Source: IMCC26077 sp044344975 (GTDB lineage Bacteria; Actinomycetota; Actinomycetes; Nanopelagicales; Nanopelagicaceae). From it: DNA of 43,043 bases. The translations under genes were made by a program, and so were the position numbers. Shown in pieces: positions 9,058-17,381 of the stretch. The stretch spans positions 1-43,043 of the forward strand of contig JBIJBY010000002.1 of NCBI GenBank assembly GCA_044344975.1. Direction: 5' to 3'. Below the pieces are notes generated by a model, which searched no databases, was not told the DNA's origin, and saw only the letters and a program-made list of their open reading frames with translations. The number at the start of each line of letters is the position of its first letter. Position 1 is the first letter of the stretch.

Positions 9058-10566
9058 ATGGCGGAATCAGAGCTCAATAGCGCGTCGGAGGTCGATGACC
9101 TTCCGGAACAGATGCAAGTTCGCCGACAAAAGCGCGATTCTCTTCTAGAGAGCGGGCAAGAGCCCTATCCAGTTTCGGTGCCAAGAACTGCTTCATTGAA
9201 AGCTATTCGCGAGAAGTTTGGCCACTTAGAAGTTGATGTAAAAAGCGGCGCCACCGAGAGCGTAACTGGGCGAGTGATTTTTAAACGAGATACCGGAAAG
9301 CTTGCTTTTGCCACGCTACGCGAGGGCGATGGCACAGAACTTCAGGCCATGTTCTCGCTCGATCAAGTGGGCGCAGAGATATTAGAACAGTGGAAAGCAT
9401 TTGTAGATTTAGGTGATCTAGTAAGCGTCACCGGCGAAATCATCACATCGAAGCGTGGTGAACTTTCTGTGCTGGCAACAAGTTGGCAGATGGCCGCAAA
9501 AGCGCTCCGCCCTCTTCCGGTCGAACATAAACCGCTCTCTGAAGAGACTCGAGTGCGACAACGATATGTGGATCTCATCGTTCGCCCTGAAGCGAGAACA
9601 ATCGCACGGTTGCGACCTGCCGTAATGTCCTCGTTACGTTCATCATTTGCAGCGCGTGAATTTATTGAAGTTGAAACTCCGATGTTGCAAGTTCTTCATG
9701 GTGGCGCTGCAGCGCGCCCATTCAAGACTCATATCAATGCCTATGACATGGATCTCTTTTTAAGAATTGCCCCTGAGTTGTATCTCAAGCGATGCCTTGT
9801 TGGTGGGATCGAGCGCGTCTTTGAAATCAACCGAAACTTTCGAAATGAGGGCGCAGATTCCAGCCACTCACCTGAGTTTGCGATGATCGAGTCGTATCAA
9901 GCGTACGGGGACTGGCGCGATGGAATGGAACTCACTCGCGGGTTAGTACAAGAGGCTGCAAATTCAATTTTTGGTAGCACTGTAGTCAAACATTTTGATG
10001 GCCGAGAGAGCGATCTCGGCGGTGCGTGGCAAGAGATATCGCTCTTCGATTCAGTATCAAAGGCGCTCGGCGAAGAGGTTGCGCCGCATACCTCATATGA
10101 GAAGTTGGTCGAGTATGCGAAGAAAGTAGGGCTGAGCGTTGATCCAAAATGGATTCACGGAAAACTCGTTGAAGAGCTCTTTGAACATTTAGTGATTGAA
10201 ACCTTTGCTGGCCCAACTTTTGTTACCGGTTATCCAATCGATACTTCACCGCTAGTCCGAAGCCATCGCGAGCTTCCAGGAATAGTGGAAAAGTGGGATT
10301 TATATGTAGATGGATTCGAATTAGCAACAGGTTACTCCGAGTTGGTTGACCCAGTAATTCAACGCGAGCGCCTTGTGGCTCAAGCGCAACTTGGCGCAAA
10401 AGGTGATCTCGAAGCGATGGCGCTCGATGAAGATTTCTTGCGCGCTTTAGAAGTTGGGATGCCCCCGACGGCAGGTGTCGGAATGGGCGTCGATCGCTTG
10501 CTAATGGCGCTAACTGGTCTTGGCATTAGAGAGACAATTCTTTTTCCGTTGGTTAAACCAGAATGA
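9058..10566 (+). CDS. lysS: Lysyl-tRNA synthetase, class II
   Basis: A 502-residue class IIb aminoacyl-tRNA synthetase. An N-terminal OB-fold anticodon-binding domain spans about 55-160 (SVTGRVIFKRDTGKLAFATLR). The catalytic domain carries RQRYVDLI, motif 1 around FIEVETPML, GGAAARPF, motif 2 FRNEGADSSHSPEFAMIE, and motif 3 GVGMGVDRLLMALTG near the C-terminus. Length is typical. The GNAT gene downstream overlaps it by 4 nt (ATGA). lysS beside coaX and upstream of clpC matches mycobacterial gene order. Confidence 0.97.
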   Translation: MAESELNSASEVDDLPEQMQVRRQKRDSLLESGQEPYPVSVPRTASLKAIREKFGHLEVDVKSGATESVTGRVIFKRDTGKLAFATLREGDGTELQAMFSLDQVGAEILEQWKAFVDLGDLVSVTGEIITSKRGELSVLATSWQMAAKALRPLPVEHKPLSEETRVRQRYVDLIVRPEARTIARLRPAVMSSLRSSFAAREFIEVETPMLQVLHGGAAARPFKTHINAYDMDLFLRIAPELYLKRCLVGGIERVFEINRNFRNEGADSSHSPEFAMIESYQAYGDWRDGMELTRGLVQEAANSIFGSTVVKHFDGRESDLGGAWQEISLFDSVSKALGEEVAPHTSYEKLVEYAKKVGLSVDPKWIHGKLVEELFEHLVIETFAGPTFVTGYPIDTSPLVRSHRELPGIVEKWDLYVDGFELATGYSELVDPVIQRERLVAQAQLGAKGDLEAMALDEDFLRALEVGMPPTAGVGMGVDRLLMALTGLGIRETILFPLVKPE

Positions 10567-11060
10567 CCCCGATAATCAGACCTGCAAAGACCTCTGACAT
10601 CAAAACGATCAGAGAGATGATTGATGAGTATGCGCTTCAACGTCGTTTACTTTCTAAAGAAACTGTGACGTTATACGAAGATGTCCAAGAGTTCACGGTT
10701 GCTGAGTTAGATGGAGAAGTTGTCGGATGCGGTGCGCTTCACATCCTTTGGGAGGATCTCGCTGAAGTTCGCACAATGGCTGTGCGCGAGAACTTGCGCA
10801 AAAAAGGTGTTGGGCACATGATTCTAGATCGAATCGTAACTCGAGCAATTGAAATTGGCGTAAAAAGGTTATTCTGCCTTACCTTTGAAACCGAATTCTT
10901 TGCAAAGCATGGTTTTGTTGAGATTCAAGGTGCACCAGTTGCCCCTGATGTGTATCAACAACTTCTTCGCTCCTACGATGAAGGTATTGCAGAGTTCCTT
11001 GATCTCGAATCGGTGAAACCCAATACTTTAGGTAATACTCGAATGCTAAAGGTTCTCTGA
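10563..11060 (+). CDS. argA: GNAT N-acetyltransferase, Rv2747-type N-acetylglutamate synthase
   Basis: A 165-residue single-domain GNAT protein. It starts IRPAKTSDIKTIREMID and has the acetyl-CoA segment VRENLRKKGVGHMILDRI (about 78-95). The GCGALHILWEDLAEVRTMAV core and the tail VYQQLLRSYDEGIAEFLDLE...VKPNTLGNTRML closely resemble the short actinobacterial ArgA exemplified by M. tuberculosis Rv2747, which acetylates glutamate or glutamine to start arginine synthesis. It overlaps lysS by 4 nt. No arginine genes are adjacent, so the exact substrate remains an inference from family. Confidence 0.75.
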   Translation: MTPIIRPAKTSDIKTIREMIDEYALQRRLLSKETVTLYEDVQEFTVAELDGEVVGCGALHILWEDLAEVRTMAVRENLRKKGVGHMILDRIVTRAIEIGVKRLFCLTFETEFFAKHGFVEIQGAPVAPDVYQQLLRSYDEGIAEFLDLESVKPNTLGNTRMLKVL

Positions 11061-11067
11061 GAACGCC

Positions 11068-11628
11068 TTGTTACGTTCTACTTTATTTCTTCATGGCGGT
11101 AATGAATTTCATGCTGACTCTGCAGAGTTTGATCAGTACTTCGTCAATTTAATCTATGGCTCTCGAGTGGGAATCTTTCCCGGCGCTAGCGTGAGTAAGC
11201 GAGATAGCGTGGCGACTGTTGCTTTTGCATCCGGGTATTTCTCTCTCTACGGAATCGAGCTCACGGAAATCTCAGATTTCACTCCAGAGGCGATTGCAGA
11301 AATCGATGTATTAATTTTTCCCGGTGGATCTCCTGAAAAACTTCTTCGCGAATTAAATCCTCATAAAGATGCGCTTGTGGAGTTCTTAGAGCGCGGTGTG
11401 ATTTACGGGGCAAGCGCGGGGGCAATGGTTTTAGGGCGAGGTTTCACTATGGGTGGAATCTGGCACCCGGGTCTCGCTTTTGGAGAATTTGAGGCGTTGG
11501 TCCACTTTCATGGAGAGCTACCCGCCCGCCCTGGGCTTATCTACGGCCTCCCCGAGGGTGCGGGCCTAGCGGTAGCGCGCTCCGGGGAAATTCTGGCCAA
11601 ATCAAGTGGCGTCCTCATTCGGGCATAA
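11068..11628 (+). CDS. Peptidase S51 (peptidase E)-like, class I glutamine amidotransferase fold protein
   Basis: A 186-residue protein whose frame opens at TTG 11068, 7 nt after the previous stop. No ATG or GTG in frame precedes the first beta strand (STLFLHGG). The nucleophile-elbow motif YGASAGAMVLG, preceded by VLIFPGGSPEKLL, is the S51/cyanophycinase arrangement with Ser in place of the Cys of glutaminases. Family members are aspartyl dipeptidases or cyanophycinases; the substrate cannot be told here. The unusual TTG start suggests low or coupled expression behind the upstream GNAT gene. Confidence 0.65.
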   Translation: MLRSTLFLHGGNEFHADSAEFDQYFVNLIYGSRVGIFPGASVSKRDSVATVAFASGYFSLYGIELTEISDFTPEAIAEIDVLIFPGGSPEKLLRELNPHKDALVEFLERGVIYGASAGAMVLGRGFTMGGIWHPGLAFGEFEALVHFHGELPARPGLIYGLPEGAGLAVARSGEILAKSSGVLIRA

Positions 11629-11655
11629 CTTCACCCTGCCTAGCGTTATACCGGT

Positions 11656-11733
11656 CAAGCAAGGCAGAGGAAATCGAGATGAACTCTCACCCACTCCAGC
11701 TCTAGGCTTAGGCCTAATACAGGCAAGGCATAG
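11656..11733 (+). repeat. Imperfect 14-nt direct repeat upstream of clpC
   Basis: CAAGCAAGGCAGAG (11656-11669) and CAGGCAAGGCATAG (11720-11733) match at 12 of 14 positions, with starts 64 nt apart. They flank a candidate -10 TAGGCT (11703-11708) and a small dyad TAGGC-TTAG-GCCTA (11703-11716). The pair sits in the 137-nt gap before clpC and could be an operator. It does not match a ClgR site that I recognise. Confidence 0.3.
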
Positions 11734-11765
11734 AAGAGCGAAGCGAAGCAGAAAAAGGGAGCACC

Positions 11766-14264
11766 ATGTTTGAGCGCTTTACAGATCGGGCCCGTCGCGT
11801 TGTCGTTTTGGCGCAAGAGGAAGCTCGAATGCTCAACCACAACTACATTGGTACTGAGCACATCTTGCTTGGTCTTATCCATGAAGGTGAGGGCGTTGCT
11901 GCCAAGGCAATGGAATCGCTTGGCATATCGCTTGAAGCGGTCCGCGCACAGGTTGAAGAGATTATTGGCCAGGGTCAACAAGCGCCAAGCGGCCATATTC
12001 CATTTACTCCCCGAGCAAAGAAAGTTTTAGAACTCTCACTCCGTGAAGCGCTTCAACTCGGCCATAACTACATCGGGACCGAGCACATACTCCTTGGATT
12101 GATTCGCGAAGGCGAAGGCGTTGCTGCTCAAGTACTCGTCAAGTTGGGCGCCGACCTCAATCGCGTTCGTCAACAAGTGATTCAACTTCTCTCTGGCTAC
12201 CAAGGTAAAGAAGCGGTTGCAAGTGGTCCTGCGGAAGGGACGCAATCAACCTCTCTTGTTCTCGATCAATTTGGTCGCAATCTCACTGCAGCTGCGCGTG
12301 AGGGAAAGCTCGATCCAGTTATTGGACGTGAGCGGGAAATTGAGCGTGTGATGCAAGTGCTCTCCCGCCGCACTAAGAACAATCCTGTTTTGATTGGTGA
12401 ACCAGGCGTTGGAAAGACGGCAGTTGTTGAAGGGTTAGCTCAAGCAATTGTTAAAGGTCACGTTCCAGAGACGCTGAAGGATAAGCAACTTTATTCATTA
12501 GATTTAGGTGCACTTGTCGCAGGTAGTCGTTATCGTGGAGATTTTGAAGAGCGCTTAAAGAAAGTTTTAAAAGAGATCCGTACTCGCGGAGATATCGTGC
12601 TCTTTATTGATGAAATTCATACACTTGTGGGCGCCGGTGCTGCAGAGGGAGCAATTGATGCAGCAAGTATTTTGAAGCCGATGCTAGCTCGCGGTGAACT
12701 TCAAACAATCGGCGCAACTACGCTCGATGAGTATCGCAAACACCTTGAAAAAGATGCTGCGCTCGAGCGACGTTTTCAACCAATTCAAGTTTCGGAGCCA
12801 ACGGTTGCGCAGACTATCGAAATTCTCAAAGGCCTTCGAGATCGCTACGAGACTCATCACCACGTATCCATCTCTGACGGAGCGCTCGCCGCTGCGGCAA
12901 ATCTTGCTGATCGCTATGTTGCTGACCGATTCTTGCCAGATAAGGCCATTGACCTTATCGATGAGGCAGGGTCTCGTCTGCGCATCCGACGGATGACGGC
13001 GCCACCGGATTTACGAGAATTTGATGATCGGATCGCATCTGTCCGACGCGAGAAGGAATCTGCAATCGATGGGCAGGATTTTGAGAAAGCTGCAGCCCTT
13101 CGCGATAAAGAGAAAACGCTCATTCTTGAGAAAGTTGAGCGCGAGAAGTCATGGAAGGCAGGAGATTTAGATCAGGTTTCTGTTGTCGATGAAGAGTTAA
13201 TTGCTGAAGTACTCGCGTTCTCAACGGGTATTCCAGTTGTTAAGTTGACCGAAGAAGAGACTGCCCGACTTCTTAAGATGGAAGACGAGCTGCATAAGCG
13301 CGTCATTGGCCAGGAGCAAGCGATTAAATCGCTCTCCCAAGCAATCCGACGCTCTCGCGCAGGCCTAAAGGATCCAAAGCGTCCTGGTGGCTCCTTCATC
13401 TTCGCTGGCCCATCAGGCGTTGGAAAAACTGAACTTTCACGAACTCTTGCCCAATTTTTATTTGGTGACGAGAGTGCGCTCATCCAACTTGATATGAGTG
13501 AGTATGCAGAGCGACATACAGTTTCTCGTCTCTTCGGCTCTCCTCCAGGATATGTTGGATATGACGAGGGCGGTCAACTCACTGAGAAAGTCCGACGTCG
13601 TCCATTCTCGGTTGTTCTTTTTGATGAAATCGAAAAAGCGCACCCAGATATCTTCAATTCACTTCTTCAAGTTCTTGAAGATGGTCGCCTTACTGATGCG
13701 CAAGGTCGAGTTGTAGATTTCAAGAACACTGTCATCATCATGACCACCAACTTGGGTACACGAGATGCTTCCAAGCCGGTCAATCTCGGCTTTGCAAATA
13801 GCGGTGATGCGCTTACTTCGTATGACCGTATGCGTGCGAAGGTAACCGATGAATTGAAGTCACACTTCCGACCAGAGTTCCTCAACCGCATCGACGACAT
13901 CATCGTCTTCCACCAGTTGAGCCAGAATGAGATTGTTCAAATTGTCGATCTCATGATTAGCGGCGTTGACTCCCGCCTAAAGGATAAGGATATGGGAATC
14001 GAACTAACGCAAGCGGCTAAGAATCTTCTAGCTGCCAAGGGTTATGACGCTGCGATGGGCGCGCGGCCACTTCGTCGCACAATCCAACGCGAGATAGAAG
14101 ATGTGCTTTCAGAGAAAATTCTCTTTGGTGAAATGGGAGCGGGTGAGTTGGTGCTTATCGACGCAGCGGGCGAGGGTAGTGATGCTCGTTTCACCTTTAC
14201 ATCAACGCCAATCGCTTCGACACCTGATACGCCAGAGGATTTGCAAGAGGCGCCAACAAGTTAA
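11766..14264 (+). CDS. clpC: ATP-dependent Clp protease ATP-binding subunit ClpC
   Basis: An 832-residue AAA+ unfoldase that feeds substrates to ClpP. Two Clp-N repeats cover about 1-145 and are visible as repeated HNYIGTEHILLGLI segments (25-38 and 100-113). D1 has Walker A GEPGVGKT (211-218) and FIDEIHTL; the UVR coiled-coil module spans about 424-459; D2 has Walker A GPSGVGKT (548-555) and the C-terminal ClpB-D2 small domain. The Shine-Dalgarno AAGGGAG (11755-11761) lies 4 nt before the ATG. A 137-nt upstream gap indicates its own promoter. It converges on mutY 3 nt downstream. Confidence 0.97.
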   Translation: MFERFTDRARRVVVLAQEEARMLNHNYIGTEHILLGLIHEGEGVAAKAMESLGISLEAVRAQVEEIIGQGQQAPSGHIPFTPRAKKVLELSLREALQLGHNYIGTEHILLGLIREGEGVAAQVLVKLGADLNRVRQQVIQLLSGYQGKEAVASGPAEGTQSTSLVLDQFGRNLTAAAREGKLDPVIGREREIERVMQVLSRRTKNNPVLIGEPGVGKTAVVEGLAQAIVKGHVPETLKDKQLYSLDLGALVAGSRYRGDFEERLKKVLKEIRTRGDIVLFIDEIHTLVGAGAAEGAIDAASILKPMLARGELQTIGATTLDEYRKHLEKDAALERRFQPIQVSEPTVAQTIEILKGLRDRYETHHHVSISDGALAAAANLADRYVADRFLPDKAIDLIDEAGSRLRIRRMTAPPDLREFDDRIASVRREKESAIDGQDFEKAAALRDKEKTLILEKVEREKSWKAGDLDQVSVVDEELIAEVLAFSTGIPVVKLTEEETARLLKMEDELHKRVIGQEQAIKSLSQAIRRSRAGLKDPKRPGGSFIFAGPSGVGKTELSRTLAQFLFGDESALIQLDMSEYAERHTVSRLFGSPPGYVGYDEGGQLTEKVRRRPFSVVLFDEIEKAHPDIFNSLLQVLEDGRLTDAQGRVVDFKNTVIIMTTNLGTRDASKPVNLGFANSGDALTSYDRMRAKVTDELKSHFRPEFLNRIDDIIVFHQLSQNEIVQIVDLMISGVDSRLKDKDMGIELTQAAKNLLAAKGYDAAMGARPLRRTIQREIEDVLSEKILFGEMGAGELVLIDAAGEGSDARFTFTSTPIASTPDTPEDLQEAPTS

Positions 14265-14267
14265 GCG

Positions 14268-15104
14268 TTAATTTGCAAGGCTAAAGCGCTTGCCTTCCTT
14301 CTGGATGAGTCCATCATCAAGGAGCGAGGCAAGCGCTTTCTCGTACTGTGAGTGGATACTCCAAACTTTTCGTAACTCTGCTTCGGTGACAGATTGTTTC
14401 TCTCGTAGCGCTTGCATAATCGCACCTCGACATTGTCGATCACTGCCGTGCCATTGAACACGCTTTTTATTTGCCTCATCTTCTGGGTAACCAATTTCGC
14501 GCCAGAGACATTGATTCTTTAGTGGACACTCTTCACAGAGTGGATTTCGAGCCTTGCAGATGAGCGCTCCCAATTCCATTGTTGCGGCAGCCCATGTGCC
14601 ATCGTCATTTTCAGGAATTAACCCACGGGCAAGTTCACGTTCAGAGTTATTTGGCGCACTTGTGGGCGCGCTCTTTCCGAGCCAACAACGGGTATAGAGC
14701 CTTCTAATATTTATATCGAGCACAAGTTCTGAGTTGCCAAATGCAAATGCGGAGATTGCTGCGGCGGTGTATTCGCCGATTCCAGGGAGTGTACGGAGCT
14801 GATTAATACCCTCGGGAACTGCACCATTGAAATCACGAGCAATAATTTGTGCAGACTCATGTAAACGTTTAGCGCGTCGGGGATAGCCAAGCCGTCCCCA
14901 TTCTCGGAGCGCATCACTCAGTGGTGCGCTTGCAAGATCTGTCGGAGTTGGCCAGAGCTCCATCCACCGATGCCATTGCGGCAGAACTCGTTGAACAGGA
15001 GTTTGTTGCAACATGAATTCGCTCACCACTACACCCCAGGGAGTGCTGCTTCGCCAGGGGAGAGTACGTTTATTCTGTTGAAACCACTCAAGAACTACAT
15101 TCAT
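14268..15104 (-). CDS. mutY: A/G-specific adenine DNA glycosylase
   Basis: A 278-residue base-excision repair enzyme removing adenine mispaired with 8-oxoguanine. It shows WGVVVSEFMLQQTPVQRV (with the catalytic Glu region), the helix-hairpin-helix LPGIGEYTAAAI followed by the catalytic Asp in VLDINIRRL, and a [4Fe-4S] cluster motif C-x6-C-x2-C-x5-C (CKARNPLCEECPLKNQC). The C-terminal NUDIX-like 8-oxoG recognition domain of E. coli MutY is mostly missing, as in other short actinobacterial forms. It lies 6 nt after the radA stop, so radA-mutY form a likely operon. Confidence 0.95.
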   Translation of the reverse strand: MNVVLEWFQQNKRTLPWRSSTPWGVVVSEFMLQQTPVQRVLPQWHRWMELWPTPTDLASAPLSDALREWGRLGYPRRAKRLHESAQIIARDFNGAVPEGINQLRTLPGIGEYTAAAISAFAFGNSELVLDINIRRLYTRCWLGKSAPTSAPNNSERELARGLIPENDDGTWAAATMELGALICKARNPLCEECPLKNQCLWREIGYPEDEANKKRVQWHGSDRQCRGAIMQALREKQSVTEAELRKVWSIHSQYEKALASLLDDGLIQKEGKRFSLAN

Positions 15105-15110
15105 ATGGGA

Positions 15111-16496
15111 TCACTTTTGATTTTGTGGCAGGAGTTTTACCTTTTCGAGCGCTTGTGCGAGGCGATGAACTTCGACGATATCCATACCGGCAACCTTTAC
15201 CTCGCTTCCGGCAGGAAGAATCGCCTTCTTAAAGCCAAGGCGGTGCGCCTCTTGTGCTCGCTGTTGGAGCCCATTCACTCGGCGAATCTCTCCGGCAAGA
15301 CCGACTTCGCCGATTGCAATGAGATCAGGTGGTAAGGCGAGGTTAACCGCGGCGGAAGCCACAGCAAGTGCGAGCGCCAAATCAACTGATGGTTCGACGA
15401 GTTTCATTCCACCAACAGTGGCAACGTAAACATCTCGACCAGCCAAATTGATGCCAGCGCGGAGCTCAAGGACTGCAAGCGTCATTGCACATCGCGAGGA
15501 ATCAAGACCGCTAGTCACTCGGCGAGCATTACCGTAGTCACGATCTTTCTCGATACCAACCAATGCTTGTATTTCGGCTACCAGCGCTCGCCGCCCTTCG
15601 AGGGCGACGGTGAGGCAAGTACCAGGAACTGGTTCGGCATGACGAGTAGTGAAGAGACCAGTGGGATCGGCAACACCAGTGATGCCACCATCGTGAAGAT
15701 CAAAACAGCCAACTTCATCGGTTGCGCCGAAACGGTTTTTTACTGCTCGAATTAATCGAAGTCTGGAGTGGCGATCTCCCTCGAAATTAAGGACCACATC
15801 TACAAGATGTTCTAATAGTCGAGGCCCAGCTATCGAACCATCTTTTGTCACATGTCCAACGAGAATCACTGTGATGCCGCGCTCTTTTGCAATTCGAATT
15901 GCAGTATTTGCCACCTCTCGAACTTGAGTAATGCTTCCGGGCGAACTATCGAGCGCGCTACTTGCGATAGTTTGAATGGAGTCAATAATTAAGAGATCAG
16001 GTTGGACTCGATCAACGTGCGAAATAAGCGCTGCGAGATCTGTTTCAGCAGCGAGCCAGAGCGAAGGATCAATAGCCTTTAAACGTTCGGCGCGCAGGCG
16101 AACTTGAGCCGCAGATTCTTCTCCGGTGAGATAGAGGCTCGTTAATCCACTACGCGCACTTTCGGCGGCAACTGTTAATAGAAGTGTGGATTTTCCAACT
16201 CCTGGTTCGCCAGCAAGTAAGAGCACACCACCAGGAACTAATCCGCCACCTAGGGTGCGATCAAGTTCGGCAACGCCACTTGAACGTGATTGTGCAGCGG
16301 CAAGATTGATCTCACCAATAGGCGTTGCCGGAGCGGCAACTACTCCAGGAAGAAGAGAGATCTTTCGTGGCGTTAAACCGCCGCTCTCTTCAACGCTTCC
16401 CCACGCCTGACACTCTCCACAACGCCCAACCCACTTTGTCGTGCTCCACCCGCATTCGGTGCAGCGAAAAGGATCGCGCGCGGGTGCTTTGGCCAT
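15111..16496 (-). CDS. radA: DNA repair protein RadA
   Basis: A 461-residue RecA-like branch-migration protein. The N-terminal four-Cys zinc finger FRCTECGWSTTKWVGRCGEC is followed by Walker A GEPGVGKSTLL, a Walker B LLIIDSIQT, the RadA-specific KNRFGATDEVGCF motif, and a C-terminal Lon-protease-like domain (residues about 290-450) containing GGMKLVEPSVDLALALAVAS. All expected parts are present. The ATG is preceded by TAGGCT plus 7 nt, suggesting a leaderless transcript. disA, the usual actinobacterial neighbour of radA, is not here. Confidence 0.97.
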   Translation of the reverse strand: MAKAPARDPFRCTECGWSTTKWVGRCGECQAWGSVEESGGLTPRKISLLPGVVAAPATPIGEINLAAAQSRSSGVAELDRTLGGGLVPGGVLLLAGEPGVGKSTLLLTVAAESARSGLTSLYLTGEESAAQVRLRAERLKAIDPSLWLAAETDLAALISHVDRVQPDLLIIDSIQTIASSALDSSPGSITQVREVANTAIRIAKERGITVILVGHVTKDGSIAGPRLLEHLVDVVLNFEGDRHSRLRLIRAVKNRFGATDEVGCFDLHDGGITGVADPTGLFTTRHAEPVPGTCLTVALEGRRALVAEIQALVGIEKDRDYGNARRVTSGLDSSRCAMTLAVLELRAGINLAGRDVYVATVGGMKLVEPSVDLALALAVASAAVNLALPPDLIAIGEVGLAGEIRRVNGLQQRAQEAHRLGFKKAILPAGSEVKVAGMDIVEVHRLAQALEKVKLLPQNQK

Positions 16497-16503
16497 AGCT
16501 AAC

Positions 16504-16509
16504 AGCCTA
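16504..16509 (-). promoter_or_regulatory. radA: Leaderless -10 element for radA
   Basis: On the minus strand TAGGCT is followed by 7 nt (GTTAGCT) and the radA ATG at 16496. It lies in the 20-nt gap after the Cys-rich gene, and no ribosome binding site is seen. The same hexamer with the same 7-nt spacing precedes proC. Confidence 0.55.
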
Positions 16510-16516
16510 GGGCGAA

Positions 16517-17341
16517 CTACCGACTCTTGCCCTCTTGCGCCAAGAGCGTGGCGGGGTGGACCTGAAGGAGCGGGAGGAGCTTGGGCGTAGTTTGGCGCCG
16601 AGCTTCCATTCGTGCATCGCAGATCTCCTTGAGTACTGCATATGCCTTAGTACCCATCAATTTAATTAACTCATAAGCATTGGAGATGTAGACCGGATCT
16701 TTGCCGTGATGAGCTTCAGAGTTACTGGTGCAGTACCAGTCGAACTCCACTCCACCTGGGCCCCAGCCGCGTCGCTCATACTCGCCTATGACAGTTACTT
16801 GTAGAACTTCATCATCGCCAAGATCTAATTTTTCAAATGATCGGCGAATTGGAAGTTGCCAACAAACATCAGGCTTTGTTTCAACGAAGTGCACACCCTC
16901 TCGAATTGCCAGGTGATGCAGTACGCAACCCATTTCTCCAGTGAAACCAGGCGCTTCGTAACCTTTTCGATTAAGGAAGATGCAACCATTCTGCACATTA
17001 CGAGTCTTTCGCTCGTCATCTTCATCAACTTCACTGATATTTAATTTGCCACCTTTACGCTTTGGCTGCGCCTCATCGAAAAATTGCCATTCACTCCGTT
17101 TAAGTTTTGCTGCGTACTTCAAAACGCGCTTCTCATCATCTTTATCCGAGTACATTGCGCCCTCTGAACAGCATCCATCATGTGGAGTCTGTGCGTAAAT
17201 TCCTTGACAGCCATTTCCGTAGATGCAACTCCAACTTGAAGTTAACCAGGTGATATCGCAACGGAATCTGTCACCATCAGGGTCGGCAGGGTCAACAAAC
17301 TCAACCCACTCTCGGGGGAAATCTGGCTTTACCTCAGGCAC
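16517..17341 (-). CDS. Cys-rich conserved hypothetical protein
   Basis: A 274-residue protein I recognise only as a conserved actinobacterial type without a firm function. It begins at GTG 17341. A dense Cys cluster lies in the first 60 residues (C-x10-C, then YGNGCQGIY and GCCSEGAMY), with further Cys in NGCIFLN, GEMGCVLHH, DVCWQLP and WYCTS, plus several His. This pattern suggests a metal or Fe-S site, in the style of YkgJ/DUF3109 Cys-cluster proteins. No signal peptide or TM is visible, so it is probably cytosolic. A basic-acidic linker sits around 85-115. It is divergent from proC and upstream of radA. Confidence 0.7.
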   Translation of the reverse strand: MPEVKPDFPREWVEFVDPADPDGDRFRCDITWLTSSWSCIYGNGCQGIYAQTPHDGCCSEGAMYSDKDDEKRVLKYAAKLKRSEWQFFDEAQPKRKGGKLNISEVDEDDERKTRNVQNGCIFLNRKGYEAPGFTGEMGCVLHHLAIREGVHFVETKPDVCWQLPIRRSFEKLDLGDDEVLQVTVIGEYERRGWGPGGVEFDWYCTSNSEAHHGKDPVYISNAYELIKLMGTKAYAVLKEICDARMEARRQTTPKLLPLLQVHPATLLAQEGKSR

Positions 17342-17348
17342 AAGAAGA

Positions 17349-17354
17349 ACAATA
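17349..17354 (-). promoter_or_regulatory. Leaderless -10 element for the Cys-rich gene
   Basis: Minus-strand TATTGT, then 7 nt, then the GTG start at 17341. It shares a 40-nt divergent spacer with the proC -10 at 17369-17374, so the two promoters lie almost back to back. Confidence 0.45.
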
Positions 17355-17368
17355 GAGGTATCTGACGC

Positions 17369-17374
17369 TAGGCT
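17369..17374 (+). promoter_or_regulatory. proC: Leaderless -10 element for proC
   Basis: TAGGCT followed by 7 nt and the proC ATG at 17382. There is no Shine-Dalgarno sequence between the hexamer and the start. Confidence 0.55.
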
Positions 17375-17381
17375 TTAACAC

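Noticed and set aside
14265..14300. A terminator between convergent clpC and mutY
   Set aside because: Only 3 nt separate the stops, and I could not find a stem of useful length followed by a T run.
14970..15335. A 121-codon plus-strand frame across the radA-mutY junction
   Set aside because: It is antisense to two well-supported genes and has no domain signature.
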